A stretch of DNA of 64,000 bases from NCBI RefSeq assembly GCF_020172085.1, contig NZ_JAIVAT010000005.1, positions 186,001 through 250,000 of the forward strand. The letters run 5' to 3'. The stretch's first letter is position 1. Every line of letters begins with the position of its first letter. Below, in pieces: positions 1 through 8,471 of the stretch. This DNA is from Rossellomorea aquimaris (lineage in GTDB: Bacteria > Bacillota > Bacilli > Bacillales > Bacillaceae_B). A program made the position numbers and the translations under genes. The notes beneath the pieces were generated by a model. The model was not told the DNA's origin, did no database searches, and worked only from the letters and a program-made list of their open reading frames with translations.

Positions 1-87
1 GACATCAGTATGTAGCTTTTCTTGGGCCAATTGCCCAGCCGATTCCAATCCTTGTTGAATGCTGTGAGTCAGATTTTCAACATTCAC
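1..87 (-). CDS. clpB: ClpB-like chaperone, N-terminal fragment
   Basis: Only the first 29 codons are present; the gene runs off the left edge. Translation starts at a GTG behind a GAGGTG ribosome site. The fragment (MNVENLTHSI..., QLAQEKLHTDV) has the helical pattern that opens the Clp N-terminal domain of ClpB disaggregases: a Thr, an amphipathic helix with AGQLAQ, then a basic/His turn. No ATPase motif is visible here. Full-length ClpB would act with DnaK in resolubilising aggregated proteins. ClpC is the main alternative. Confidence 0.5.
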   Translation of the reverse strand, partial: MNVENLTHSIQQGLESAGQLAQEKLHTDV

Positions 88-149
88 CGTTTTTCACCTC
101 TCATTTTGACCTTTATTGACCTTTACTTACATTATATCCCTTTCTACGA

Positions 150-202
150 AAAAAGGGAAAGGAAAAGGAACAAGGACCGCCTCAACGTGGCATCCTTGTT
201 CC
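150..202 (-). terminator. Terminator after yjzC
   Basis: A 10-bp perfect stem (GGAACAAGGA at 167-176 with TCCTTGTTCC at 193-202) lies just past the yjzC stop. On the minus strand it is followed by a T-rich run. Confidence 0.75.
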
Positions 203-208
203 TCTTGT

Positions 209-388
209 TTATGGTTTTCTCACATACGACCAAATACGATTGTGATTGGAGTTTTCAGGGAACCTTTCCCCAGCTTTCAAACGAAGTTTTTGAGGATTTT
301 TCACCATGCTCCCCGTTTCACCGATTTCTATATACTCACCGTTGTTAGGAGCTTTGTCCCCGGCCCTGAATTGGCGTGATTGTCCCAT
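209..388 (-). CDS. yjzC: YjzC family small protein
   Basis: This 59-residue protein begins MGQSRQFRAGDKAPNNG, continues through a Gly-rich EIGETGSMVKNP segment and ends SNHNRIWSYVRKP. This is the conserved pattern of YjzC, a small soluble Bacillus protein of unknown biochemical function; I recall it as sporulation-associated. The start ATG follows GAGGGGTAACA, a good ribosome site. It sits alone between the clpB-like fragment and uppP and has its own terminator. Confidence 0.8.
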   Translation of the reverse strand: MGQSRQFRAGDKAPNNGEYIEIGETGSMVKNPQKLRLKAGERFPENSNHNRIWSYVRKP

Positions 389-583
389 TGTTACCCCTCC
401 TTTTTCGAAGCAATGGCTTCCTTCCTATTTTTCTACAGTACAGAGCATTCATGCATGCCATATGAAGGATAAATATGATAAACACGTTACGGTTCGGTTA
501 ACATTCGGAAAAAGGCTTTACAGTCTTTCCCTTTATGGTGTTAAATTAAAAAATGTGGAGAATAAAAGCTTGGAGGATACACA

Positions 584-1393
584 ATGGATTTTTATCTGAT
601 CATGAAATATTTATTTTTAGGGATTTTTCAAGGTTTCACGGAACCCATCCCGATCTCATCGAGTGGACATTTGCTGCTTGCTCAGCACTTTCTTGGAATT
701 GAAGATGCTACATTGACTTTTGAAATGCTTGTCAACACCGCTTCATTGCTCGCTGTACTCATTATTTACCGTGAAGACATCATACGTCTGATCGTGAATG
801 GATTGGGCTATTTTAAACATAAAACACCTGAAACGAAAAGAGATTTCCATTTCATTATCTACTTGATTATTGCAACAATCCCTGCTGGGTTAATTGGTGT
901 TTTATTTGGGGACATAATTGAAAAACATTTAACTGGAATCACTACCGTAGGAATTACCCTGATTATTACCGGTATCGCACTGTGGCTGATCCGTAACCTT
1001 AGAGGGAGAAAGAATGATGGAGATTTAAATGTAAAAGACGCCATCATCATCGGTCTTGCCCAGGCGGTTGCCCTCATCCCTGGGATCAGTCGTTCAGGTG
1101 CTACGATCGTAGCAGCCATGGCCAGCGGAATGAAATCCGAAACAGCGCTGCGTTTCTCATTTCTTCTTTATATACCTGTAAGTGTCGGTGTCATGGTATT
1201 CGGCATCAGTGATCTAATGGACGACCCTGATTTAGCCTCTAGGGCGGTTCCGTACTTAGTCGCTTTCATTGCATCACTGATCGCTTCATACTTCTCATTA
1301 AAGTGGTTCATGAATATTATGGCTAAAGGAAACTTGAAATATTTTGCGATATACTGTGCAGTTGTTGGCGCTGCCGTCCTTATTTTCGCTTAA
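584..1393 (+). CDS. uppP: Undecaprenyl-diphosphatase UppP (BacA)
   Basis: Integral membrane enzyme that dephosphorylates undecaprenyl pyrophosphate, recycling the lipid carrier for peptidoglycan and teichoic acid synthesis; extra copies give bacitracin resistance. The 269-residue length is typical. The N-terminal signature [13 protein letters not shown] (about residues 16-28) and the second motif [10 protein letters not shown] (about 165-174) are the BacA family motifs, with several hydrophobic spans around them. GFTEP rather than the commoner GLTEP is a minor variation. Start ATG is preceded by TTGGAGGATACACA. It is not linked to other wall genes here. Confidence 0.93.
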   Translation: MDFYLIMKYLFLGIFQGFTEPIPISSSGHLLLAQHFLGIEDATLTFEMLVNTASLLAVLIIYREDIIRLIVNGLGYFKHKTPETKRDFHFIIYLIIATIPAGLIGVLFGDIIEKHLTGITTVGITLIITGIALWLIRNLRGRKNDGDLNVKDAIIIGLAQAVALIPGISRSGATIVAAMASGMKSETALRFSFLLYIPVSVGVMVFGISDLMDDPDLASRAVPYLVAFIASLIASYFSLKWFMNIMAKGNLKYFAIYCAVVGAAVLIFA

Positions 1394-1463
1394 TCCCCTT
1401 CTGTCCGTCCGGTGCCTTTGTTAAGCTTGTAATAAGACATTAAGATGGAAATGATGTGATTTC

Positions 1464-2156
1464 ATGAGTGAATACCTTGAACTCCCTTCTGAGATTAAAC
1501 AATTATTTATTGAAAATGAAACAGTCAAAACCGTAGAGAAAGGTCGTTTTTTGTTTCAGGAAGGAAAAGTAGCACACGAGCTATATTTAATCAAAGGCGG
1601 ACGAGTTCAAATCAGCAAGATCATTCCTGACGGTCGTGAATTGTCCCTGCGCATCTGTTCGAGTAACGATGTGATCGGCGAGCTGACGTTATTTTGCAAA
1701 GAGGCTACTTACATGCTCAGTGCAAAGAGTTTGGAGGAGACGGAGGTCTTTGTGTTACCTAAGGAGGAATTTGAAGAAAAGCTTTCCCAGAACGGTGACC
1801 TGACAATTAAGTGGCTAAAATGGATACAACTTCAAAATCGGCAGAACCAAACAAAGTTCCGCGACCTGATCCTTCACGGGAAAAAAGGAGCCCTGTACTC
1901 TACCCTGATCCGCATGACCAATAGCTATGGAAAAAGCGTTAAAGATGGCATTCTCATCGATTTGCCCTTAACCAACCAGGAATTGGCCAATTTTTGCGGA
2001 TCACCCAGGGAAGTGGTGAACCGCTTACTCAGTGAATTGAAGAAAAAAGACGTCCTCAGCTCGGAAAGAGGATACATCACCATTCACAATCTAGATTATT
2101 TAAAAGATGAGATCGATTGTGAAAATTGTCCGGTGTCCATATGCCGGATTGATTAA
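1464..2156 (+). CDS. fnr: Fnr-type anaerobic regulator (Crp/Fnr family)
   Basis: A 230-residue Crp/Fnr protein with an N-terminal cyclic-nucleotide-like barrel (about 10-130) and a C-terminal winged helix (LTNQELANFCGSPREVVNRL, about 170-190). The tail carries C219-x2-C222-x4-C227. That spacing equals the C-terminal cysteine ligands of B. subtilis Fnr, whose fourth [4Fe-4S] ligand is an Asp in the linker; D134 sits at the matching place. It therefore probably senses oxygen and activates anaerobic genes. In B. subtilis fnr lies beside nitrate genes; none are nearby here. Confidence 0.82.
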   Translation: MSEYLELPSEIKQLFIENETVKTVEKGRFLFQEGKVAHELYLIKGGRVQISKIIPDGRELSLRICSSNDVIGELTLFCKEATYMLSAKSLEETEVFVLPKEEFEEKLSQNGDLTIKWLKWIQLQNRQNQTKFRDLILHGKKGALYSTLIRMTNSYGKSVKDGILIDLPLTNQELANFCGSPREVVNRLLSELKKKDVLSSERGYITIHNLDYLKDEIDCENCPVSICRID

Positions 2157-2164
2157 GAAATATA

Positions 2165-2208
2165 CAAAAAAATCCCCAGGGACAAGGTTGCCTCCTGGGG
2201 ATTTTTTA
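2165..2208. terminator. Bidirectional terminator fnr / yitW
   Basis: Stem AAATCCCCAGG / CCTGGGGATTT with a T run on both sides lies between the convergent fnr and yitW genes. Confidence 0.88.
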
Positions 2209-2221
2209 TGACTATCAGGGA

Positions 2222-2530
2222 TTACCGAATGCCCAATGCGATCTTAGCATAACGGGACATATTGTCTTTGCTCCAAGGTGGATTCCAGACGATGTCTACA
2301 TCTGTTTCTTTGACTTCTGGAATGTCCCTCAATGCCGTTTTGACTTGATCAACGATGGTTCCTGCGAGTGGGCAACCCATTGATGTCAAGGTCATTGTGA
2401 CAGTCGCTTTTCCTTCTTCGTCCAACTCCACATCATATACTAAACCTAAATTAACAATGTCTATTCCTAATTCAGGGTCGACTACCTGTTCCAAGGCACC
2501 CATCATGTTATCTTTAAGGTCTTGATCCAT
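2222..2530 (-). CDS. yitW: YitW-like Fe-S assembly factor (MIP18/SufT family)
   Basis: A 102-residue single-domain protein of the MIP18/PaaD-like family, implicated in iron-sulphur cluster maturation. Family marks are VDPELGIDIVNLGLVYDV (about 15-32), MTLTSMGCPLAG with the conserved Cys (about 50-60) and the WNPPWSKDNMS loop near the end. I chose the ATG at 2530 because AAGGAG lies 8 nt before it; a GTG three codons upstream would touch that site. It stands beside yitV and yitU, as in B. subtilis. Confidence 0.85.
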   Translation of the reverse strand: MDQDLKDNMMGALEQVVDPELGIDIVNLGLVYDVELDEEGKATVTMTLTSMGCPLAGTIVDQVKTALRDIPEVKETDVDIVWNPPWSKDNMSRYAKIALGIR

Positions 2531-2614
2531 GCTAATCACTCCTTGTTCTTAATGCTTGTATCTCCTTCTTACTCATTACCAATCTTATCAAATATATAAG
2601 TAGAAAACAAAAGG

Positions 2615-3388
2615 TTAGGCTGATAAATGCTTTTCAAACCACTCGACAAGTTTTAATACGCCTTCCCGTGTCACTTTGTGATCGGCTTTATCGTCTTCGA
2701 TAAAGAGCAGATGGTCTTCATTCTTTTGATAATAAGGTAAAATGCTGTCATAGAATTCCCTTGTAAGGTTAAAAGGTACGACTTTATCACGTTTTCCGTG
2801 CCAGAACATGAGTGGTCTTCCCCCGAGCTTATCAGGTTGAAGGCTCAGATCGTATTGTGCAAGCTCGTTCATCATGCTATCGATTTCCTCTTGGCTGAAG
2901 GGGATGTCATATCCTAACGATTCCACTTGAGACAATTGGGCTTTGGCAAACTTAACATACGTAGGATTTCCCATCAATGAAACAGCAGAGGATATCCACT
3001 GATATTGTGTCAGTGCACCCAATGTCACAATCCCTCCCATGGATGTACCGGCAACACCGATTCCACTCGGAAGGATTAGTCCTTTTTCTTCAAAATATGC
3101 TTTTAAGACCGACAATTCATGAATCGTATTCAAGACAATCTTCCAAAAGACCTCTCCCAATTGATATTCTGATTTCCCGGTTGCCCGCTCTCCGTGCTCT
3201 AAACAATCGGGGAGAATCACCCTGAATCCCTTTTCCGCCAGTAGATAGGCGTAGTGAAGATTATGCTCTTTCGCACTCGTAAAGCCATGAATGAAAAAAC
3301 ATGTGGGTAATGGTTTATCTATGTATTCTTCCTTAACAAGGTGAAGAAATGGGATGTTTTGAATATTTGATTTATCAACTAAAATCAT
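2615..3388 (-). CDS. yitV: YitV-like alpha/beta hydrolase (esterase)
   Basis: A 257-residue cytoplasmic alpha/beta hydrolase. An oxyanion HGF motif (FFIHGFTSAKEH) occurs near residue 33, the nucleophile elbow GTSMGG (Ser about 119) mid-protein, an acid-loop Asp in FWHGKRDKVVPF (about 196-207), and a candidate catalytic His in KADHKVT near the end. Substrate unknown; the family is annotated as carboxylesterase. It is separated from yitW by about 84 nt in the same direction and is divergent from yitU, the arrangement of the B. subtilis yit region. Confidence 0.8.
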   Translation of the reverse strand: MILVDKSNIQNIPFLHLVKEEYIDKPLPTCFFIHGFTSAKEHNLHYAYLLAEKGFRVILPDCLEHGERATGKSEYQLGEVFWKIVLNTIHELSVLKAYFEEKGLILPSGIGVAGTSMGGIVTLGALTQYQWISSAVSLMGNPTYVKFAKAQLSQVESLGYDIPFSQEEIDSMMNELAQYDLSLQPDKLGGRPLMFWHGKRDKVVPFNLTREFYDSILPYYQKNEDHLLFIEDDKADHKVTREGVLKLVEWFEKHLSA

Positions 3389-3509
3389 GATTGTCCTCTC
3401 CCTCCTGATTGCATTTCACTTTACTATGATATCCTACATTTGGTAGCATGTATAATATTTAAATCGTAAGCGAGTGTAAACATTTCTTAAAGTCAATAAG
3501 CAGGATATG

Positions 3510-3542
3510 GACAACTTTCAAGTTGTCACGGTACACTATAAT
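3510..3542 (+). promoter_or_regulatory. Perfect 18-bp palindrome upstream of a TATAAT box (yitU)
   Basis: GACAACTTTCAAGTTGTC (3510-3527) is a perfect inverted repeat. A TATAAT hexamer follows at 3537-3542, and the palindrome covers the expected -35 position. This is a typical operator layout; the cognate regulator is unknown. Confidence 0.55.
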
Positions 3543-3578
3543 AGCCTTAGACACCACTAAGATTGGGGATTTGTACAA

Positions 3579-4394
3579 ATGAACTTACAAGAAAAACACC
3601 TGATTGTTTTAGATCTGGACGGAACATTATTAACCGATGAGAAGAAAATTTCGTCCAAAACTCACGATATATTGAAAAAAGCACGACTAATGGGGCATGA
3701 AGTGATGATTGCAACAGGTCGACCATTTCGTGCAAGTGAATTGTATTATCAACAATTAGAGTTGACGACTCCCATCGTCAACTTCAATGGTGCATTCGTG
3801 CATCATCCAACTGATTCATCATGGGGTCTTTATCATGAACCGATGGATTTAAAAGTCGCAAAACAAATCATTGATGCATGTGACGAATTTAAATTTCGCA
3901 ACATTGTCGCTGAAGTTATGGATGATGTATATCTTCACTATCATGATGAAAAGATCATCGATGTGTTTATGATGGGGAATCCATCCATCTCTACAGGTGA
4001 TATTCGCAATGTACTGACAGATCACCCCACCTCCATGCTCATCCATGCCGAAGAAGAGGATGTGGAAGAGATTCGTGCACATTTAGATGATGTTCATGCA
4101 GAACTGATCGATCATCGCCGTTGGGCTGCTCCATGGCACATCATTGAAATCGTCAAAACAGGGTTGAATAAGGCGGTGGGCATTGACCGCGTTGCCTCTT
4201 CCTTGAACATACCCAAAGAAAGAATCATCGCATTCGGGGATGAAGATAATGACCTTGAAATGCTGGAATACGCTGGAACTGGTGTCGCCATGGGAAACGC
4301 CATTGAGCCACTGAAAGATATCGCGAATGAAGTGACACTTTCCAATGAAGAGGATGGAATCGGCCGCTACCTGCAAAAGCGCTTCGACCTATAA
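3579..4394 (+). CDS. yitU: YitU-like HAD phosphatase (Cof subfamily)
   Basis: A 271-residue Cof-type HAD hydrolase. Motif I is DLDGTLLTDE (nucleophile Asp about 12), motif II is ATGRPFRAS (about 46), and motifs III/IV are the C-terminal Lys region plus FGDEDNDLEML (about 213-223), with a C2-type cap between. B. subtilis YitU is one of the phosphatases acting on 5-amino-6-(5-phosphoribitylamino)uracil in riboflavin synthesis, so that activity is likely but not provable here. Its promoter region contains a perfect palindrome. Confidence 0.82.
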   Translation: MNLQEKHLIVLDLDGTLLTDEKKISSKTHDILKKARLMGHEVMIATGRPFRASELYYQQLELTTPIVNFNGAFVHHPTDSSWGLYHEPMDLKVAKQIIDACDEFKFRNIVAEVMDDVYLHYHDEKIIDVFMMGNPSISTGDIRNVLTDHPTSMLIHAEEEDVEEIRAHLDDVHAELIDHRRWAAPWHIIEIVKTGLNKAVGIDRVASSLNIPKERIIAFGDEDNDLEMLEYAGTGVAMGNAIEPLKDIANEVTLSNEEDGIGRYLQKRFDL

Positions 4395-4500
4395 TCAATT
4401 GGCAACAGTGGGTATATCTTCTTACTTTATGTTCATCGTGAGAAAGCCATACTAGTAAGGAGCGCATCTCGCGTTCCAACTTGCAAAAGGGGTGGTAGTG

Positions 4501-4647
4501 ATGGGTAGAAATAAATCAAAACGATTTGTACAACAAGGTAAGATTGCTGTATCAAAGCATGATGAGCGCATCCCGTATCATCTGACCTACGCTGAAGCAG
4601 AAGCGAAAAAGCTTGCTTCCAATGAAGGCTCAGGGGGGCTGGAATAA
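4501..4647 (+). CDS. Small basic protein of unknown function
   Basis: A 48-residue ORF (MGRNKSKRFVQQGKIAVSKH..., ending GGLE) with a strong ribosome site AAAGGGGTGG before its ATG. The stop TAA shares its last A with the start of the DUF3813 gene, indicating translational coupling. The N-terminus is Lys/Arg-rich and the rest is helix-prone with an AEAEAKK stretch. I do not recognise a named family. Confidence 0.65.
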   Translation: MGRNKSKRFVQQGKIAVSKHDERIPYHLTYAEAEAKKLASNEGSGGLE

Positions 4648-4838
4648 TGAGCAATCCTTTATTCCAACAGGCCCGTAGTGCTGTATCTGCAGCCAAACAG
4701 GCGTGCAGTTCCGGGGAAAATGCTCAAATGTCCATTGATCAAGCAAAGAATGCTTTGTCCTCTGCTTATGCTAACTCAAATGTTGAAGAACAAAAGCAGC
4801 TGCATGCTCTTCAAGATGAGTTAAACCGCCTATCATAA
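4647..4838 (+). CDS. DUF3813 family small protein
   Basis: A 63-residue Ala/Gln/Ser-rich helical protein (MSNPLFQQARSAVSAAKQA...). The pattern matches the DUF3813 family found beside yit genes in Bacillus. No catalytic motif or signal peptide is visible, and the whole chain could form two amphipathic helices. The start overlaps the preceding stop by one base (TAATG), so the two small genes are coupled. A strong terminator follows immediately. Function unknown. Confidence 0.68.
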   Translation: MSNPLFQQARSAVSAAKQACSSGENAQMSIDQAKNALSSAYANSNVEEQKQLHALQDELNRLS

Positions 4839-4845
4839 ATAAGAT

Positions 4846-4885
4846 GAAAACAGGGTTGCCCGTGATGGACAACCCTGTTCTTTTT
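4846..4885. terminator. Bidirectional terminator DUF3813 / ipi-like
   Basis: Stem AACAGGGTTG (4849-4858) pairs with CAACCCTGTT (4870-4879). T-rich flanks on both strands lie between convergent genes. Confidence 0.9.
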
Positions 4886-5621
4886 ATGGAATGGTAATCA
4901 GATATGGATGAATGATCTTACCATCACCCGCATCCCTCTCATAGAGGCTTAAGAAGAGACTCCCATTTATCTTTTTCATCTCAGGAAGGATGATGGAAAA
5001 CGTCGTCCAGTGAGGCGCTTCTTTATTTACTTTGAGGAACGTTTCAGAAACCAGAGTCCTATGACCATCTTCAACTGAATAATAGAAACTTCCGTTCGAT
5101 ACACGTGCTTGTCCACTTACCGTGTATCGGCCTTTAACTTCCCTAACCTTCACCCCTCTGAAAGAAGGATTTTCTTCAGGTACTGTAAATGAAGCAACAG
5201 CTCGAAAAGGAGTATTGAAACCACTCATATCTTCTCCCAATAGCATGGCTTCAATGGTATAGTCGCCCTTCCGGACACGCTTCCCGCTTTTCGTGTAATC
5301 CCATCTCTCTTTCCAGACCTTTGTTCCACCTTTAGAAATGTGTATAGTTTGAAAAGCTTGTAAGAATGATTTCCCCACACTATAGCGATACATTACATTT
5401 CCCGCTTTATTTTTGATCGTATAGTCAAACATCTGACTCGTACGAAACGTAATGTCCATATCACGAGAACTATTATTGTAAAGGATAAGCTGAATGTCGA
5501 CTCCCTCTTCTCCAGGGAAGGCTTCCACGGAAAAAATCAAGGGAATATTCTCAGCTCTGGTACTCAGAGGTGCACATAAAAACAGGGAAAAGCTGAAAAG
5601 TATATACAGAATCGCCTTCAA
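4884..5621 (-). CDS. Secreted BsuPI-type proteinase inhibitor with Gmad2-like domain
   Basis: A 245-residue exported protein. A signal peptide (KAILYILFSFSLFLCAPLS, cleavage likely after STRA) is followed by a beta-rich domain (about 30-145) with SSRDMDITFRTSQMFDY and KVWKERWDYTK, typical of the BsuPI intracellular proteinase inhibitor family. The C-terminal half (about 150-245: FRGVKVREVKGRYTVSGQAR, YLITIP) resembles the Gmad2 Ig-like domain of germination proteins. B. subtilis Ipi is a shorter intracellular protein at the same locus, so this is an exported, extended relative. The Gmad2 assignment is by pattern only. Confidence 0.7.
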   Translation of the reverse strand: MKAILYILFSFSLFLCAPLSTRAENIPLIFSVEAFPGEEGVDIQLILYNNSSRDMDITFRTSQMFDYTIKNKAGNVMYRYSVGKSFLQAFQTIHISKGGTKVWKERWDYTKSGKRVRKGDYTIEAMLLGEDMSGFNTPFRAVASFTVPEENPSFRGVKVREVKGRYTVSGQARVSNGSFYYSVEDGHRTLVSETFLKVNKEAPHWTTFSIILPEMKKINGSLFLSLYERDAGDGKIIHPYLITIP

Positions 5622-5675
5622 GGTGATACCCCTTTCTAATTAGGTTCACCTATAGTATCTGTTAAACATCAAATT

Positions 5676-6530
5676 CTAATCTTTTCTAAAGAACCCAAAA
5701 ATCCCGGTGGTTTGAACGATATTCGTAAACGCATCAGGATCTACATCCTTGATGGTATGTTCAAGCTCGTACAGTTCATAGCGTGAAATCACAATGATTA
5801 ACATTTCTTTGTCTTCTCCGGAGAATGCGCCTTTAGCGGGCAAGGTCGTAATTCCCCTCACCAACTTGGAGTGAATGGCTTCCCTCAATTCATTCGATTT
5901 CTTGGTGACAATCATCGCGGTCAGCTTCTCATGTCTGGTATGGATGGCATCGATTACACGTGTGGAGGCGTATAATGTGACTAAGGTATATAAGGCTTTT
6001 TCCCAGCCGTAAAGGAATCCTGCAGACGTGATGATAACCGCATTCATCAAGAAAAAATAAGATCCGACCGGTTTATCTTTCATTCTTGAAAGAATCATGG
6101 CGATAATATCCATCCCCCCGGTAGACGCCCCCCATTTCAATGTGATCCCTACGCCAATTGCGGCAATAACCCCACCGAACACTGCGTTAAGCAGAATGTC
6201 GGGAGATAATTTAATGACAGGGATCACTTCCAGGAAAAAGGACGTTAAAAATACTGAAATAAAGCTGTATACAGTAAAGGAACGGCCGACTTTCAGCCAC
6301 CCCAGGATGGTCACCGGGATATTGAGGATAAATAATAATATACCTGTTGAAATATTAAAGGGTGCAAATTCCTTTAATACACTCGACAACAGCTGGGCAA
6401 GTCCCGTAAAGCCACTCGCATAAACATTGGCCGGGATAAGAAAAAAGTTCATGGCAATGGCCCCTAACAGGGATCCCACCAACACCACGACAAACTTTTT
6501 CGCTTCCAGCTGAACATGATCTCTCGACAT
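5676..6530 (-). CDS. yitT: YitT family membrane protein
   Basis: A 284-residue member of the YitT/YvjA/YqfU family. About five transmembrane segments occupy residues 15-190 (for example VVVLVGSLLGAIAMNFFLI). A soluble C-terminal DUF2179 domain (about 210-280; RGITTLPAKGAFSGEDKEMLIIVISR) follows, a fold thought to bind a small ligand. Transport role unproven. The ATG at 6530 is preferred: AGGAGG lies 7 nt before it, while the upstream ATG abuts the ribosome site. It is divergent from the degV gene. Confidence 0.85.
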   Translation of the reverse strand: MSRDHVQLEAKKFVVVLVGSLLGAIAMNFFLIPANVYASGFTGLAQLLSSVLKEFAPFNISTGILLFILNIPVTILGWLKVGRSFTVYSFISVFLTSFFLEVIPVIKLSPDILLNAVFGGVIAAIGVGITLKWGASTGGMDIIAMILSRMKDKPVGSYFFLMNAVIITSAGFLYGWEKALYTLVTLYASTRVIDAIHTRHEKLTAMIVTKKSNELREAIHSKLVRGITTLPAKGAFSGEDKEMLIIVISRYELYELEHTIKDVDPDAFTNIVQTTGIFGFFRKD

Positions 6531-6697
6531 ACACATACCTCCTGCATCTTGTTGTTATTTTTCTATGTTCCACATTTCATCTTAACTAAACTCCCTCTAT
6601 TATTCATCTTTTTATGATAAATTCATGGTCAATCGATTGTTATTTTTGTCAAAAATAGCTAGACTAAAGCTATATGAAAAGTCAAAGGATGATGAGG

Positions 6698-7555
6698 ATG
6701 ACAGTAAAATTATTTGCAGATAGTGCAAGCGACCTTCCTGCTGCCTATTTCAACGAACACAACATAGAGCTACTGCCGCTTAAAGTACATATAGATGGTC
6801 AGGACTACGAGGACTTGATCGACATCGAACCTAAAACCGTCTTCAATAAAATCAGGGACGGGCATATGCCGAAAACGTCTCAAGTGTCACCGGACCTATT
6901 CCTTAAACAATTCACTCAGCTTGCAGAATCCAACCAATCCGGCATATACGTTGCGTTTTCTTCTCAGTTATCCGGTACCTATCAAACAGCGGTCATGATT
7001 CGGGATCAAGTAAAAGAGGACTACCCCCAACTCGACCTGACAATCATTGACTCGAGATGTGCCTCACTGGGTTACGGTTTGGTCGTCATGAAAGCTGCCG
7101 AACTTCTAAAAAACGGCGGCACAAAAGAAGAAATCATAGAGGAAGCCCGTTTCCATTCAGAGCATATGGAACATCTCTTCACTGTAGAAGATCTCGAGTA
7201 CCTCGCAAAAGGAGGCAGAGTTTCCAAGGCTTCAGCCTTTCTAGGCGGCCTCCTGAATATCAAACCACTTCTGCATGTAGAAGATGGAAAGCTTGTTCCG
7301 ATTGAAAAGATGCGCGGAAAAAAGAAACTTCTTAAACGCATTCTTGATTTAATGTCAGAACGAGGCGAAAACCTTTCGGAACAGGTCATCGCGATCAGTC
7401 ATGGGGATGACGAAGAACTTGCCCTTGAAATGAAACAGCTGATAGAAGAAAGATTTTCACCGAAGGAAGTTTACATCAGTATTATTGGATGTGCAATCGG
7501 ATCTCATACAGGTACAGGAACTTTAGCCATATTTTTCTTAAACAAGCACTCATAA
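6698..7555 (+). CDS. yitS: DegV family fatty-acid-binding protein (YitS)
   Basis: A 285-residue DegV-fold protein. Family members such as FakB bind an acyl chain and present it to the kinase FakA for incorporation into phospholipid. Visible marks are the N-terminal FADSASDLP, TSQVSPDLF (about 65), FSSQLSGTYQ (about 92) and VEDLEYLAKGGRVSKASAFLG (about 168-188), with a C-terminal IGCAIGSHTGTG loop. The ATG at 6698 was chosen because AAAGGA lies 8 nt upstream; earlier in-frame ATGs lack a ribosome site. The neighbour matches B. subtilis yitS next to yitT. Confidence 0.85.
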   Translation: MTVKLFADSASDLPAAYFNEHNIELLPLKVHIDGQDYEDLIDIEPKTVFNKIRDGHMPKTSQVSPDLFLKQFTQLAESNQSGIYVAFSSQLSGTYQTAVMIRDQVKEDYPQLDLTIIDSRCASLGYGLVVMKAAELLKNGGTKEEIIEEARFHSEHMEHLFTVEDLEYLAKGGRVSKASAFLGGLLNIKPLLHVEDGKLVPIEKMRGKKKLLKRILDLMSERGENLSEQVIAISHGDDEELALEMKQLIEERFSPKEVYISIIGCAIGSHTGTGTLAIFFLNKHS

Positions 7556-7612
7556 ACTTCCCTCCCCTTCCTCATACTAAGAAGGAAATCCATTATGGAA
7601 GGGTGAAGCACG

Positions 7613-7744
7613 ATGCCACATACATCAGATAATGAAAAAAAGGCAAAAGACAACAATGCCCTGCGTCAGGAAAAGAATAAAATCAAAGAAGTGAACCGGA
7701 AAGCCGGTAAAAATCAATACTCCAAAAAAACCGATCATCTGTAA
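7613..7744 (+). CDS. DUF3941-like small hydrophilic protein
   Basis: A 43-residue, very Lys/Asn-rich ORF (MPHTSDNEKKAKDNNALRQE...KKTDHL) behind the ribosome site GAAGGGTG. Composition and sequence resemble the DUF3941 family of tiny Bacillus proteins; the name is from memory of the pattern. A hairpin terminator follows 17 nt later, which supports a real gene. Function unknown, probably intrinsically disordered. Confidence 0.65.
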   Translation: MPHTSDNEKKAKDNNALRQEKNKIKEVNRKAGKNQYSKKTDHL

Positions 7745-7761
7745 GAGGTGAAACGGACGAT

Positions 7762-7796
7762 GGCACCAGTTCTTAAATGAGCTGGTGCCTTTCTTA
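7762..7796 (+). terminator. Terminator after the DUF3941-like gene
   Basis: GGCACCAG (7762-7769) pairs with CTGGTGCC, followed by TTTCTTATCTT. Confidence 0.72.
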
Positions 7797-7910
7797 TCTT
7801 TGAAATGAACTTGATACTGAAAAACCTTTCTACAATCCATCCAAAGAAGTTGTCTGTACCATCATAGCTTGTCTATAATGAAGAGAGAAAAGATTATGGA
7901 GGGATTACAT

Positions 7911-8402
7911 ATGGCAAAGGAAAGTTCATTCGATATCGTATCCAAGGTGGATATGTCTGAAGTAAGCAATGCAATACAAATCGCGTTGAAAGAGGTTCAA
8001 ACACGATATGACTTCAAAGGCAGCAAAAGCGACATAAAGCTTGACGGAGAAGAAATCGTTCTCGTTTCCGATGATGAATTCAAAATGAATCAGTTGAAGG
8101 ACGTCCTTCTTAGTAAATTGATCAAGCGCAATGTTCCGGTAAAGAATCTTGACTACAGCAAACTCGAGGGAGCATCAGGCGGTACTGTCCGTCAGCGCGC
8201 CAAACTGGTACAAGGGATTGACAAAGACAATGCAAAAAAAATCAACACCATCATCAAAAACTCCGGGGTGAAGGTAAAGAGTCAAGTGCAGGATGATCAA
8301 GTGCGCGTAACAGGCAAAAGCAAAGATGACCTTCAAAAAATCATCGCAGCCATTCGCGAAGCGGATCTCTCCATTGATGTACAATACGTAAACTTCCGTT
8401 AA
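7911..8402 (+). CDS. yajQ: YajQ family nucleotide-binding protein
   Basis: A 163-residue protein of standard YajQ length. It opens with [18 protein letters not shown] and contains [17 protein letters not shown] (about 29-45) and [18 protein letters not shown] (about 91-108), the RNP-like double fold of the family. Some YajQ proteins bind cyclic di-GMP; this cannot be judged here, although two cyclic di-GMP-type proteins are encoded elsewhere in the window. Start ATG at 7911 follows ATGGAGGGATTACAT. An efficient terminator follows. Confidence 0.92.
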   Translation: MAKESSFDIVSKVDMSEVSNAIQIALKEVQTRYDFKGSKSDIKLDGEEIVLVSDDEFKMNQLKDVLLSKLIKRNVPVKNLDYSKLEGASGGTVRQRAKLVQGIDKDNAKKINTIIKNSGVKVKSQVQDDQVRVTGKSKDDLQKIIAAIREADLSIDVQYVNFR

Positions 8403-8415
8403 TACGGTTTTTCAA

Positions 8416-8459
8416 AGAAGTCTAATGGGTACAATAACTCCATTAGACTTCTTTTGTTT
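8416..8459 (+). terminator. Terminator after yajQ
   Basis: AAGAAGTCTAATGG pairs with CCATTAGACTTCTT, followed by TTGTTTA. It lies just before the ribosome site of the next gene. Confidence 0.88.
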
Positions 8460-8471
8460 AGGAGGCAGAAC

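Noticed and set aside
22..599. Long plus-strand open frames at the left edge
   Set aside because: They run antisense to the clpB-like start and yjzC, lack ribosome sites and have no recognisable composition. The minus-strand YjzC explains the region.
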